Assembly (NCBI RefSeq): GCF_029203305.1
Contig: NC_089467.1
Location: 744,001-808,000, forward strand
Reading direction: 5' to 3'
Length of the DNA: 64,000 nucleotides
From: Yamadazyma tenuis
Lineage: Eukaryota > Ascomycota > Pichiomycetes > Serinales > Debaryomycetaceae
Positions 26,735-34,881 of this stretch are shown here, piece after piece (the stretch's first letter is position 1; every line of letters starts with the position of its first letter). The notes beneath the pieces are model-generated. The model made no database searches, was not told the DNA's origin, and saw nothing but the letters and a program-made list of their open reading frames with translations. Both the position numbers and the translations under genes were made by a program.

Positions 26735-28627
26735 TTAGAACATCACTAAACCAGGATACTGGAAGTACCGAATCTTTGCCCAGTTAACTGAATGGTTCTC
26801 TTGGTTGTCACTCTCCCACACTCGAAGAATCAATTTTTCAAACTCTCCAAGATAGTTGAACTTCAATCTCTCCTTAATTTTCCTTATCCGAGACATTATA
26901 TATGTTCTATCATCGGTTTTATATGCCACCGACCCAGCCATAATCAATGGGAACATTAGCCCCGTCTCCAAGTCACTGTTGGTGCTAATCTGCTTTGTAG
27001 AGCTCAAAATCAAGTCGAGGCATGCCTCTACTCGAGGATCTTTTCTATTGTATCCATTACGAATCTGATGCAACCGCAAGAACGCAGACCACTGTAGGGC
27101 CACCGTAAACTTGGAAAGCATGAGCTTCCCATCATCAAGAGAGTTGTCAATTTGGTATCGTTTCCCGTCTAAAGATGGAGACCAGTTCTGGAGTCTCATT
27201 TCGATCAAAGTAGCAAGAGAGTTGAACTTCTTTTCGTTCTCTTTCGAATCATAACGCAGTGTCCTTAGACTGGCTAGTGTGGATATGTTGCCTATCACTT
27301 TAAAGATTTCACCAGCTATACCAAACTTGAACCCAAACTTACTGTTTAAGATCCTCTCTATATGGTCCTCATCATAACCCCCAAACTCCATATTATCGAC
27401 ATACGGAGTCGAGCAAGTGCTCAAACTTGATATTAGATCAAGGTAGCAGAACAACTGGATGGAAAGTGGCGCAAACAGACTAACTTTGGCCAACCCACCT
27501 CTTTTACCAATGATTTGAGCAGCCTTTTCTAAGGCAAATCCCCAGTAGAGAGAAGTTCCTTCGAAAATCTCCTGAATCGCCAAAAGAAGTATACTCAAAA
27601 GAAGGTTTTCGCTGTCCTGGAAATAGTCAACTGTATTTGCAATAAACAAGCTCTGAGCCTTGGCCCTATAGATGGCAGCATCTCTGGCGTACTCGACATT
27701 TTCTTCCAAATTTGAGTTGGATCTGTGGGAAGCCGAAATACCAATCACTGGGTACCGAACGTTGGGATCTTCAATTGAAAGAGGCACAACAGTTCTTAAA
27801 AAAGCTGTGCTGGTTTTATCAACAAAAAGAAGTGATGAGACATCTGTGATGAAGTACTCCAAAAGTTCGAGTTCTTTTGCCGGAATACTACATGGCTTTA
27901 GTAAGCACGACGAAATCAACATGCTCTTTTCTTGTTCATATACCTCAGCCCCTTCAACTGAATCTGGTGATACTTCTGTCAACTGCGACCGAGAATGATA
28001 CTGAGTTTCCAACTCCAGATTAGGTTCTTTTTCAGGAATGTCAATGGCAAAAGTCGGGGAACGTATCAAGGAGTTCAAGAAGAGCTTCTCCTTGCTACTC
28101 AAAAGACTGTTTTCATCGTTGAATAAGTCGCCGGTCAAGTCCATTATGTTGATATTGGATTCTGCCAGAGAGCTGAAAACATCTGTAATCATGGGACTCA
28201 ACCGGCCCAAAAGCTCGGATTCAAGAGGCCCCAGATTCAAATCCTTGACTGCCGGCGAAGCACCTCCCACCACTCCCTCAGAAACAATGGTGTTTGTATA
28301 CTTAGTTTCAGATCCTTCAGGCGTAACTCTGATAATTTTCAAAGGCCCAGAGCACTTGATGCCAAGCCGACTACACATCAGACACGTAGGCCACTTCTCA
28401 TCACATTTCTGTTTTCTTTTCTTACACCCGGCACACGCATTGTGGCTGTACTTAGATTTCGTTTTCTGGTCCACCTTATCTTTGGGGGCTCTAGGTCTCC
28501 CCATTTTAGCCACTGGCCGCTCATACGTACACAGAATACTAGCCCGCACACATGCCAGGCATTCTAGCTGGCTGTCACAGGTCTGCTTGAGCCGGTGGCA
28601 CCGGTCACACGCTCTTTTGGTTGACAT
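26735..28627 (-). CDS. Transcription factor with two tandem Zn2Cys6 clusters
   Basis: 630 residues. Cluster 1 uses C7, C10, C17, C23, C26 and C33; cluster 2 uses C65, C68, C75, C82, C85 and C92. Both have complete ligand sets. A basic AT-hook-like segment (KMGRPRAPK, about 41-49) lies between them. The rest resembles the fungal-specific regulatory domain (about 200-600) with mostly helical, leucine-rich sequence. Most fungal factors of this class have a single cluster, so the tandem head is unusual. It lies inside the metabolic cluster and is the natural candidate for its regulator. Only 83 bp separate its start from the stop of monooxygenase B on the same strand. CTG codons occur at residues 24 and 83, where Ser is expected. 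Confidence 0.87.
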   Translation of the reverse strand: MSTKRACDRCHRLKQTCDSQLECLACVRASILCTYERPVAKMGRPRAPKDKVDQKTKSKYSHNACAGCKKRKQKCDEKWPTCLMCSRLGIKCSGPLKIIRVTPEGSETKYTNTIVSEGVVGGASPAVKDLNLGPLESELLGRLSPMITDVFSSLAESNINIMDLTGDLFNDENSLLSSKEKLFLNSLIRSPTFAIDIPEKEPNLELETQYHSRSQLTEVSPDSVEGAEVYEQEKSMLISSCLLKPCSIPAKELELLEYFITDVSSLLFVDKTSTAFLRTVVPLSIEDPNVRYPVIGISASHRSNSNLEENVEYARDAAIYRAKAQSLFIANTVDYFQDSENLLLSILLLAIQEIFEGTSLYWGFALEKAAQIIGKRGGLAKVSLFAPLSIQLFCYLDLISSLSTCSTPYVDNMEFGGYDEDHIERILNSKFGFKFGIAGEIFKVIGNISTLASLRTLRYDSKENEKKFNSLATLIEMRLQNWSPSLDGKRYQIDNSLDDGKLMLSKFTVALQWSAFLRLHQIRNGYNRKDPRVEACLDLILSSTKQISTNSDLETGLMFPLIMAGSVAYKTDDRTYIMSRIRKIKERLKFNYLGEFEKLILRVWESDNQENHSVNWAKIRYFQYPGLVMF

Positions 28628-28710
28628 TGAGCGTATTTCACTTGAGATAAGATATGAGAATTTAGATACCAGTGCGCGGTGTTTTTTTCATAATCTACTA
28701 TTTTATTGAG

Positions 28711-29910
28711 CTACTTAGTGTTCTTTCTCATACTCAAAAGGGGCAGATCTGTGTCAGGCCTGATTTTCGAGAAATTATGGGCATCTAGACATGCTTGTCG
28801 GGAGAGCAAAACAGCAGGAGCAGCCCGGGCCTTAATCCCGCTACAGAAGTCTTTTGCAGCCACTTCCCAGGTTTTGCGACCTGCCAAATACTCGTCGATA
28901 TGTTTCATAAGCTCAAAGGCGTCAGTAATTCCATGATTGCCTGCTTCACCCCGAAACATCGTCATAGCATGGGCGGCATCCCCAGCTAACAAGACCTGGG
29001 TTTGGTGGGGCCATTCCACCACTGGCCAGTCGCATAAGTTAATTTCTAAAATGGTGTCTGGGTCCTCAACCGCTCTGTCAACCAACCATTTCAATTTGGG
29101 GTTCAATCCCTGTGAGTGCACTTTCATGGCTTCGGTCTTATCAACATTGGTGACAAAAGGCTCGTCGTAGTCAGGGACATTCCATGACAAGTTAACTTGG
29201 GCATAATAGACATCTTCTTCCTGAGTGTACTCTGGTGTTGCCAACATTGAGAACCAGAAAAACGTGTTGTTTTCAGGCACAGTTCCCTGAAATAACAAGG
29301 GATCAAAGTCGGCGGCAATTTGGTCGGTCTCTGCCTTTGTCATCTTGACACGTGATCCACAGAATCTCACCGGGAGCTGGTACAATTGCCCATTTTCCGG
29401 ACATATGATTCTTCTAGTCATCGAGTTGGCACCATCACATCCAATAAGCACATCCCCGGTGAAAACAGTCCCATCCAGGCAGGTAACCGTCACCTGAGAA
29501 TTGGTGGTATCAATATTGTCGAGTTTGCAGTTCCACTGGACGTCAATTCCACTCAATAGCATTCTTCTGATCTGCTCTCTTCTTACCCGCAATCGCTTTG
29601 AAGGAGGAATGGACACCACCGGATCCCCAGAGGCGGCATTGATGTAGATGAACTTACCGGTATCTTTTTCATGAAAGCCTGGCAACACCTGGGCCGCGTA
29701 AATCTGTTCCACCAAGTCGGGTGGTAATAAAGATTTGAAGTTTTCCAAAGCCCAGTGCAAGGTGATGGCCCAACCGGCGTTTTCTCTGTAATGAACATCG
29801 ATGTCTCTGTCAAAAATGACAAAATCTATGTTTCTGGCCTTGAATGCCTGAGCAATGAGTAAGCCCACAAGCCCGGCGCCACTAATAAGAAACCTTTTAT
29901 TTTCAGACAT
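28711..29910 (-). CDS. FAD-dependent monooxygenase B
   Basis: 399 residues of the same broad flavoprotein monooxygenase superfamily as monooxygenase A but a different branch. GAGLVG at 11-16 is the FAD-binding loop, CDG at 158-160 the DG motif, and LLAGDAAHAM at 307-316 the second FAD motif, followed by EAGNHGITDAFEL. This branch (FAD_binding_3 type) includes TetX-like and fungal secondary-metabolism hydroxylases. The start at 29910 (MSENKRFLISGAG) places the Rossmann strand normally; an open extension to 30099 is rejected because it runs through the divergent promoter. It is divergent from the hydrolase gene across 238 bp. It may act before or after enzyme A in one pathway. Confidence 0.85.
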   Translation of the reverse strand: MSENKRFLISGAGLVGLLIAQAFKARNIDFVIFDRDIDVHYRENAGWAITLHWALENFKSLLPPDLVEQIYAAQVLPGFHEKDTGKFIYINAASGDPVVSIPPSKRLRVRREQIRRMLLSGIDVQWNCKLDNIDTTNSQVTVTCLDGTVFTGDVLIGCDGANSMTRRIICPENGQLYQLPVRFCGSRVKMTKAETDQIAADFDPLLFQGTVPENNTFFWFSMLATPEYTQEEDVYYAQVNLSWNVPDYDEPFVTNVDKTEAMKVHSQGLNPKLKWLVDRAVEDPDTILEINLCDWPVVEWPHQTQVLLAGDAAHAMTMFRGEAGNHGITDAFELMKHIDEYLAGRKTWEVAAKDFCSGIKARAAPAVLLSRQACLDAHNFSKIRPDTDLPLLSMRKNTK

Positions 29911-30148
29911 GGTTAGTTTGGTGGATCGTGAGCATAATGGGCCATTAAGTAACAGAAGCAGCGCGCGATAAGAGCGGAATGTTGCAAAGTTCCCACCGAT
30001 AACCAAGTGCGGTTTGCGGCGCTGGGGCCGGGCTCTTTTGCCGCAGACCACCAGGTAGATTCCGGCCACTAAAACCCAGATTCCGATCCCGCGCCCCATA
30101 TAAATTGCAACACTTCCACTGCTAACACATCCTTAACAACCAATTAGA
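29911..30148. promoter_or_regulatory. Cluster promoter 2 (monooxygenase B / hydrolase)
   Basis: 238-bp divergent promoter. It has CCCACCG at 29992-29998 (CGGTGGG on the minus strand), several CGG-containing GC-rich blocks (such as GCGGCGCTGGGGCCGGGC) and a TATA box TATAAA at 30099-30104 for the plus-strand gene. Confidence 0.5.
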
Positions 30149-31204
30149 ATGTCTGGACACGAAGCCGTCAACCCAATCCACCCATCGATGGTGGGAAAAA
30201 TGGACCCAGCCTTCGTTAAACTTTACGATGAGCATGTCGCCAACACCCCCAATAGGCCCATTGACCTCCCAGTATTGCGTAAGAACTATTCCAAAATCTA
30301 TTCATATGGAACTGCTCCAGCACCCGAAACCTCCAACATCAGCGACATTACATTCCCGTCGTTCGATGGGGCCGACGTGCGTTTGCGGATCTACCGCCCC
30401 GAAGGTGTGGCCGACGACGTGGTGTTACCGGTGCACATTGATTTCCACGGTGGAGGTTGGGGTCTTGGAGACTTGGACACCGAGAGTCACGTGTTGAAGC
30501 ATTATGTGGATTTGGCCCAGATCTGTGTCATTGACGTCGACTACAGGCTTGTACCCGACTTTGCGTACCCTACGGGACTCAAGGACTGTTTTGAAGCCAC
30601 TAAATATGTCTATGAGAATGCTGAAAAATTGCATATCAACAAGCATAGTATTTCGGTGGGAGGAGTGTCAGCGGGAGGAAACATCTGCTTAGCAGTGAGC
30701 CATCTTGCGCGAGATGTGGGGATCTCGTTGGTGCTTTGTGTGGCCGGTACTCCCCAAGTTGACGATATTGAACCGTATAAAACCGCTGCCGATTCGCCCT
30801 ACCCATCGTGCCAGGAGTGCGAGTTTGCACCCACTTTGAATTGGGCCCGGTTAAAGTGGTTTGACAAGTTAAAGTGGGACTCGTTGTCATCGGATGCGGC
30901 CGAGCGGGCCCAGCAGTTTGAGGAAATCGGGTGGTTCAAGAGTATTATTACTGCACCAGATTTCACCAATTTGCCCAAGACGGTGATTTATACTGCTGGA
31001 TGTGATCCCATGAGAGACGAGGGAGAGGCGTATGCCACCAAGATGATTAAGAACGGAAATGACGTGGTGTTCAAGAGATATCCTGGAGTTCCTCATCCGT
31101 TTATGCACATGGATGCTACGTTGTGGCAGGCATCCGATTATATCAAGAGAACGGCATTTGATCTTGCGGTGGCCCACCGCACCGTGAAGGTGTTTTTTGA
31201 ATAG
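30149..31204 (+). CDS. HSL-type alpha/beta hydrolase (esterase/lactonase-like)
   Basis: 351 residues of the alpha/beta hydrolase-3 (hormone-sensitive-lipase-like) family. The oxyanion motif HGGGW is at 100-104; DYRLVPDFAYP is the usual family motif; the nucleophile is Ser174 in GVSAGG. The acid is probably Asp286 (CDPMRDEGEAYA) and the base His316 (GVPHPFM). There is no signal peptide, so the enzyme should be cytosolic. Family members hydrolyse small carboxylic esters, lactones or amides. Between two monooxygenases and a reductase it would fit hydrolysis of an ester or lactone intermediate, which is inference. Start at 30149 follows a TATA box by about 45 bp. Confidence 0.85.
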   Translation: MSGHEAVNPIHPSMVGKMDPAFVKLYDEHVANTPNRPIDLPVLRKNYSKIYSYGTAPAPETSNISDITFPSFDGADVRLRIYRPEGVADDVVLPVHIDFHGGGWGLGDLDTESHVLKHYVDLAQICVIDVDYRLVPDFAYPTGLKDCFEATKYVYENAEKLHINKHSISVGGVSAGGNICLAVSHLARDVGISLVLCVAGTPQVDDIEPYKTAADSPYPSCQECEFAPTLNWARLKWFDKLKWDSLSSDAAERAQQFEEIGWFKSIITAPDFTNLPKTVIYTAGCDPMRDEGEAYATKMIKNGNDVVFKRYPGVPHPFMHMDATLWQASDYIKRTAFDLAVAHRTVKVFFE

Positions 31205-31445
31205 GATGTGGAGAGTTGGGGGAGTAGACAATTAGTAGAGAATAAATGAGCAGACTTCAGAAGTTGTAGAGAATTTGTGGAGAGCAATTGGGATGTCAGT
31301 GGATGATAGTGAGACAGAACAGAGAACAGAACATGTGCAACACGAGTAGTGTAGTACATCTGTACATCACATCTGTATATCACTTGAGTTATAATAGACA
31401 ACTACAGCAGCTTTTCTTATCTCTATTACCTACATTCATAATACA

Positions 31446-33008
31446 CTAATACAAATACCGGAACCGCTTGTTCTCGAAATCAGTCAAGTCTGCCCAGGCA
31501 TTCTCCGTCTCATCTTTATACTCTCCCACATACTTGTCCCTCTTCTTGTTTCTGATATAATAAATTCCCACAATCACCAACGCAAGCCCAATGCTCACAC
31601 ACTGAGTTATAAGCATCGATACCTTGGCAGGCTCGTACTTTGGAGCATCCACCGCACGGTAACTAAGTGGCCCAGTAATGTTACCCAAAGCAAACCCAAC
31701 ACTGATGAAAACAGCCTGCATTCCAATCTTCTTGGTGCTTCCTGACACATTACTACTGGCCCACACTATCGCAAGCGCATATGGACAAGTGATGAAATTC
31801 ACAAGATAGATACCAATTAAAAGACCCGCTTTGTTGTTACTTGGTAAGTACGACATAAGGGCAGCCCCCACCACTGCTGGAACCAACGTACAACAAATTG
31901 TCAAGTACCTTGGAGATCCTCTTTTGATAAAGTAACTGGCCACCACCGACGCAAACACACTCACGACCCCCGAAGGCATTCCCAACAACGCTGCTTCCTT
32001 GGAGGTGAACCCAAATGAAACAATATCAATGGAAGAAAAGGTGGAAATGGTGTTGGAAGAAAACGAGATGGTTGCACAGATGAGCAAGAATAACCACCCT
32101 TGGATATCAAACAACAACTCCAACGCCTGTTTGGGCTTGAAGATCTTACCGGTGACTCCAAGTTTTCCTTCAGTCAACTTTACAAGCAAAACATACTTTT
32201 CTTTCGCAGTCAACTTCTTATTCTCCAATGGAGTGCTAGGAAGTACCAAAAACACGTACACCCCAGCCAAAATATTCAACATTCCAATCACAATGAACAT
32301 GATTCTCCAGCCGGAGACGGGAGCAGTCAAACTAACGTGCTGGAACAAGAAACTTAGAAGTCCTCCAACTATTTGCCCAATTCCAAGTCCACTATACCAC
32401 ACTCCCGTGAAAAAAGCAGCATCTTTCTTGTCCACAAAGTTGGACGTCAAAATCATCATACACGGAACAATAGCAGCCTCTGATGCCCCTAACAAAATCC
32501 GCACCACCAAGATTCCAGCAAAGTTCTGGGTGGCAGCACAGCATGCTGTTAAAATCCCCCAGATCACCACATTAACTCCAAGCACTTTGGCAACTGGGAA
32601 CTTCTGGATAACAAACATTTGAAGAAACTCAAACACAATGTACGCGATGAAGAACGACATGGGAAGGCGCGAGAACTGGTCGCCTACCAACCCGAGTTCT
32701 GCTTGAAGACCCATCACATTACCATAGTTCAACGTAACTTTATCGATAAATTGCAAAAAGTAGCAGAAAGTCATGGGAAACAAAAATTGCTTGGCCAACT
32801 TCACCACCACCTTTTCATAGGACGTGTCCTCAGCCTCGTGAGCCTCGACATCGAAGTCGTTGATATACTTGAAGTTGGGATCACTTTGCGCCTGGGTGTG
32901 GATCTTAAGGTCTAAGTCTTTGATCTCACCGGCCGCGAACTCCAAAGAAGGAGCCACTTCACTTACGCTTTTTTCCTCGTAAACTGTCGTGTCCTTTTCG
33001 GTCGACAT
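31446..33008 (-). CDS. MFS transporter, allantoate permease (Dal5/Tna1) family
   Basis: 520 residues with about 12 hydrophobic segments and a hydrophilic N-terminus (about 90 residues). Family features are seen near the first helices: FIDKVTLNYGNVMG, then RLPMSFFIAYIVFE, and RILLGASEAAIVPCMMILTSNF. These are typical of the anion:cation symporter family that includes Dal5, Tna1 and Vht1, which import organic anions such as allantoate, nicotinate and biotin, and of fungal hydroxybenzoate permeases. The start at 33008 (MSTEKDTTVYEE) is preferred; in-frame upstream methionine codons exist. It is divergent from the SDR gene across 254 bp. It probably imports the cluster's substrate. Confidence 0.85.
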   Translation of the reverse strand: MSTEKDTTVYEEKSVSEVAPSLEFAAGEIKDLDLKIHTQAQSDPNFKYINDFDVEAHEAEDTSYEKVVVKLAKQFLFPMTFCYFLQFIDKVTLNYGNVMGLQAELGLVGDQFSRLPMSFFIAYIVFEFLQMFVIQKFPVAKVLGVNVVIWGILTACCAATQNFAGILVVRILLGASEAAIVPCMMILTSNFVDKKDAAFFTGVWYSGLGIGQIVGGLLSFLFQHVSLTAPVSGWRIMFIVIGMLNILAGVYVFLVLPSTPLENKKLTAKEKYVLLVKLTEGKLGVTGKIFKPKQALELLFDIQGWLFLLICATISFSSNTISTFSSIDIVSFGFTSKEAALLGMPSGVVSVFASVVASYFIKRGSPRYLTICCTLVPAVVGAALMSYLPSNNKAGLLIGIYLVNFITCPYALAIVWASSNVSGSTKKIGMQAVFISVGFALGNITGPLSYRAVDAPKYEPAKVSMLITQCVSIGLALVIVGIYYIRNKKRDKYVGEYKDETENAWADLTDFENKRFRYLY

Positions 33009-33262
33009 AGTAGGTACTGATAGCTGTACAGAACCATTATGGTCTTTTGGTGTCTTTATATATCTCATAAGAACTGACCGGTGGGATTTCCGCACACGCT
33101 GATGCTGCGCGCGTGGATGCCTTACGATAAGATAAGCCGGCGACAATACCTAATCTGGCAACCAAAAAGTCCCCGGCATCGATCGGCCATCGCAATTCTC
33201 ATACTCGGCTTTATATAGAAACATAAGAAAATCCCCCTACAACTACTCAAACCTGTGCACAT
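33009..33262. promoter_or_regulatory. Cluster promoter 3 (transporter / reductase)
   Basis: 254-bp divergent promoter. CGGTGGG lies at 33079-33085, TTTCCGCA at 33087-33094 and CCGGCGA at 33137-33143, the same three motifs as in promoter 1. TATA-like boxes lie at 33055-33062 (for the transporter, minus strand) and 33212-33217 (for the reductase). Confidence 0.55.
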
Positions 33263-34309
33263 ATGACGATTCCTATTCTGGTGAGCCCTGGCTCAAAAGT
33301 TCTTGTAACTGGAGCAACTGGATTTATTGGTGCCCACTGTGTCCAACAATTATTAGACAGAGGGTATGAAGTCAAAACCGCTGCAAGATCCAAAAATAAG
33401 TTTAATACCTTGAAAGCATGTTTCGAGGAGCACCATCAACTGAAGCTCTCATTTGCATTGGTGTCAGATATCGGAAACTACGAACAGTTGGTGGAGGCTG
33501 TCAAAGACTGTGACGGAGTGCTTCACTTGGCATCACCATTCTCATATACTGTCACAGATATGGAAGCCCAACTTCTTAAACCTGCGTACGACGGTACCGT
33601 CACCATGTTGGAGGCCAGTTTGACCGAACCGAAGGTCAAGAGAGTGATTATAACCTCGCTGTTTGCTGCTGTTTATGATGCTTCTAAAGGGTTGCAACCT
33701 GACTATGTTTACACCGAGAAAGAATTTAGTCCCCTTACGTGGGAAGATGGGGCCAACACCAAAGATGTTCTGTTGGCTTACAGAGCCTCGAAAATCGTGG
33801 CGGAAAAAGCAGCCTGGCAGTTCATGGAGGAGAAAAACCCTCAATTTGATCTTTGTGTTTTGTGTCCTACGATGGTGTTTGGTCCACTTTTGTCGAACCA
33901 ATTGTTCACTACGTTTGAGGATTTGAACTTGAGCAATTCGGTGGTTTGGACGATTGCCACCAGCAAAGAAGTGCCTCCCACCAAGGGTCCGTTATTTGTG
34001 GATGTACGGGACTTGGCGTGGGCTCACGTAGAGGCTTTGGGGAGTGAAGCTGCTTCAAACTCTCGGTATCTTATTTCTGCTGGGGATTTCGATAACCAGG
34101 AAATTGCTGATATCTTGAGAGAGAGTTGGAGTGACAAGAAGCTTAGAGAGGGAGTCCCTACGGGAAACCCAGGCCATAGACTTACTGGAACCCACTTCAA
34201 GACAGATTCTAGTAAGGCTATAGCTGAGCTTGGTATGACATTTCGTCTGCTCAAAGAGTCTGTTTTGGACCTTTGCGACCAGCTTGCTGAAATACACAAT
34301 AGAGGGTAG
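33263..34309 (+). CDS. Extended SDR reductase, Gre2 / dihydroflavonol-reductase-like
   Basis: 348 residues. The NAD(P)-binding motif TGATGFIG is at 16-23 and AARSK near 40 suggests NADPH preference. The catalytic set is Ser132 in ITSLFAAV, with Tyr173 and Lys177 in YRASK. This is the extended SDR family of Gre2 (methylglyoxal and ketone reductase), dihydroflavonol reductase and cinnamoyl-CoA reductase, which reduce aldehydes and ketones. Yeasts often have several paralogues, so presence here need not imply cluster membership, but it shares a promoter with the transporter and the same motifs. The start at 33263 gives a normal N-terminal strand. No targeting signal is seen. Confidence 0.87.
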   Translation: MTIPILVSPGSKVLVTGATGFIGAHCVQQLLDRGYEVKTAARSKNKFNTLKACFEEHHQLKLSFALVSDIGNYEQLVEAVKDCDGVLHLASPFSYTVTDMEAQLLKPAYDGTVTMLEASLTEPKVKRVIITSLFAAVYDASKGLQPDYVYTEKEFSPLTWEDGANTKDVLLAYRASKIVAEKAAWQFMEEKNPQFDLCVLCPTMVFGPLLSNQLFTTFEDLNLSNSVVWTIATSKEVPPTKGPLFVDVRDLAWAHVEALGSEAASNSRYLISAGDFDNQEIADILRESWSDKKLREGVPTGNPGHRLTGTHFKTDSSKAIAELGMTFRLLKESVLDLCDQLAEIHNRG

Positions 34310-34881
34310 AACGAGCGGAACTGAACAGAACTGAACAGAAAAAGCAAAACAGAAAAACCCTGTCTCACAAAGTTAGCTATACATAGAAATGCACGAGGAC
34401 TGTACCGAGGACAGTAGAAGACAGCAGATCACCTAGATATTCTCACACCCAATTTCGCAAGTTTGGCTGCGAATATAAGATGTGATCTTAGTCTACAACC
34501 AAACATTCTATTCAAATGGAAACCAGAGAGGTGCCCTTAAAATTCCTATGGATATACGAATCCATTCTTATACCACCCGGCAGCAACAATTCACAACATC
34601 AGCTCTGATTATACTCAAGATACAGCCGTCTCCCGTATTCAGTCTAAATCTACTCGACTCACACCATTGCCAATTGGCCAACACCACCGCTCTGGCCCCC
34701 AAATTCCACCAATATGCTCGTCTTCCTCGCCTCTTTCCAATAATCTCATCCATTCACAACCCCATCACCACTACCTCCAGCCCCATACCCATGCCAATGG
34801 AGTCCGACCCCGCACGACCGAAGGCGCATTCTAGAAACTTCAAATCTCAAACTCAGATTTGTGCGGTTTATCTATCATCCA
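34310..34881. other. 572-bp region upstream of DSK2
   Basis: It marks the right border of the cluster. A plus-strand frame at 34482-34922 overlaps the DSK2 start in another phase and has no recognisable content. A direct repeat GAACTGAACAGAA occurs near 34317-34337. Confidence 0.55.

Noticed and set aside
29911..30099. 63-residue N-terminal extension of monooxygenase B
   Set aside because: It would cover most of the divergent promoter and place extra residues before the FAD-binding strand, which normally starts near residue 5-10.
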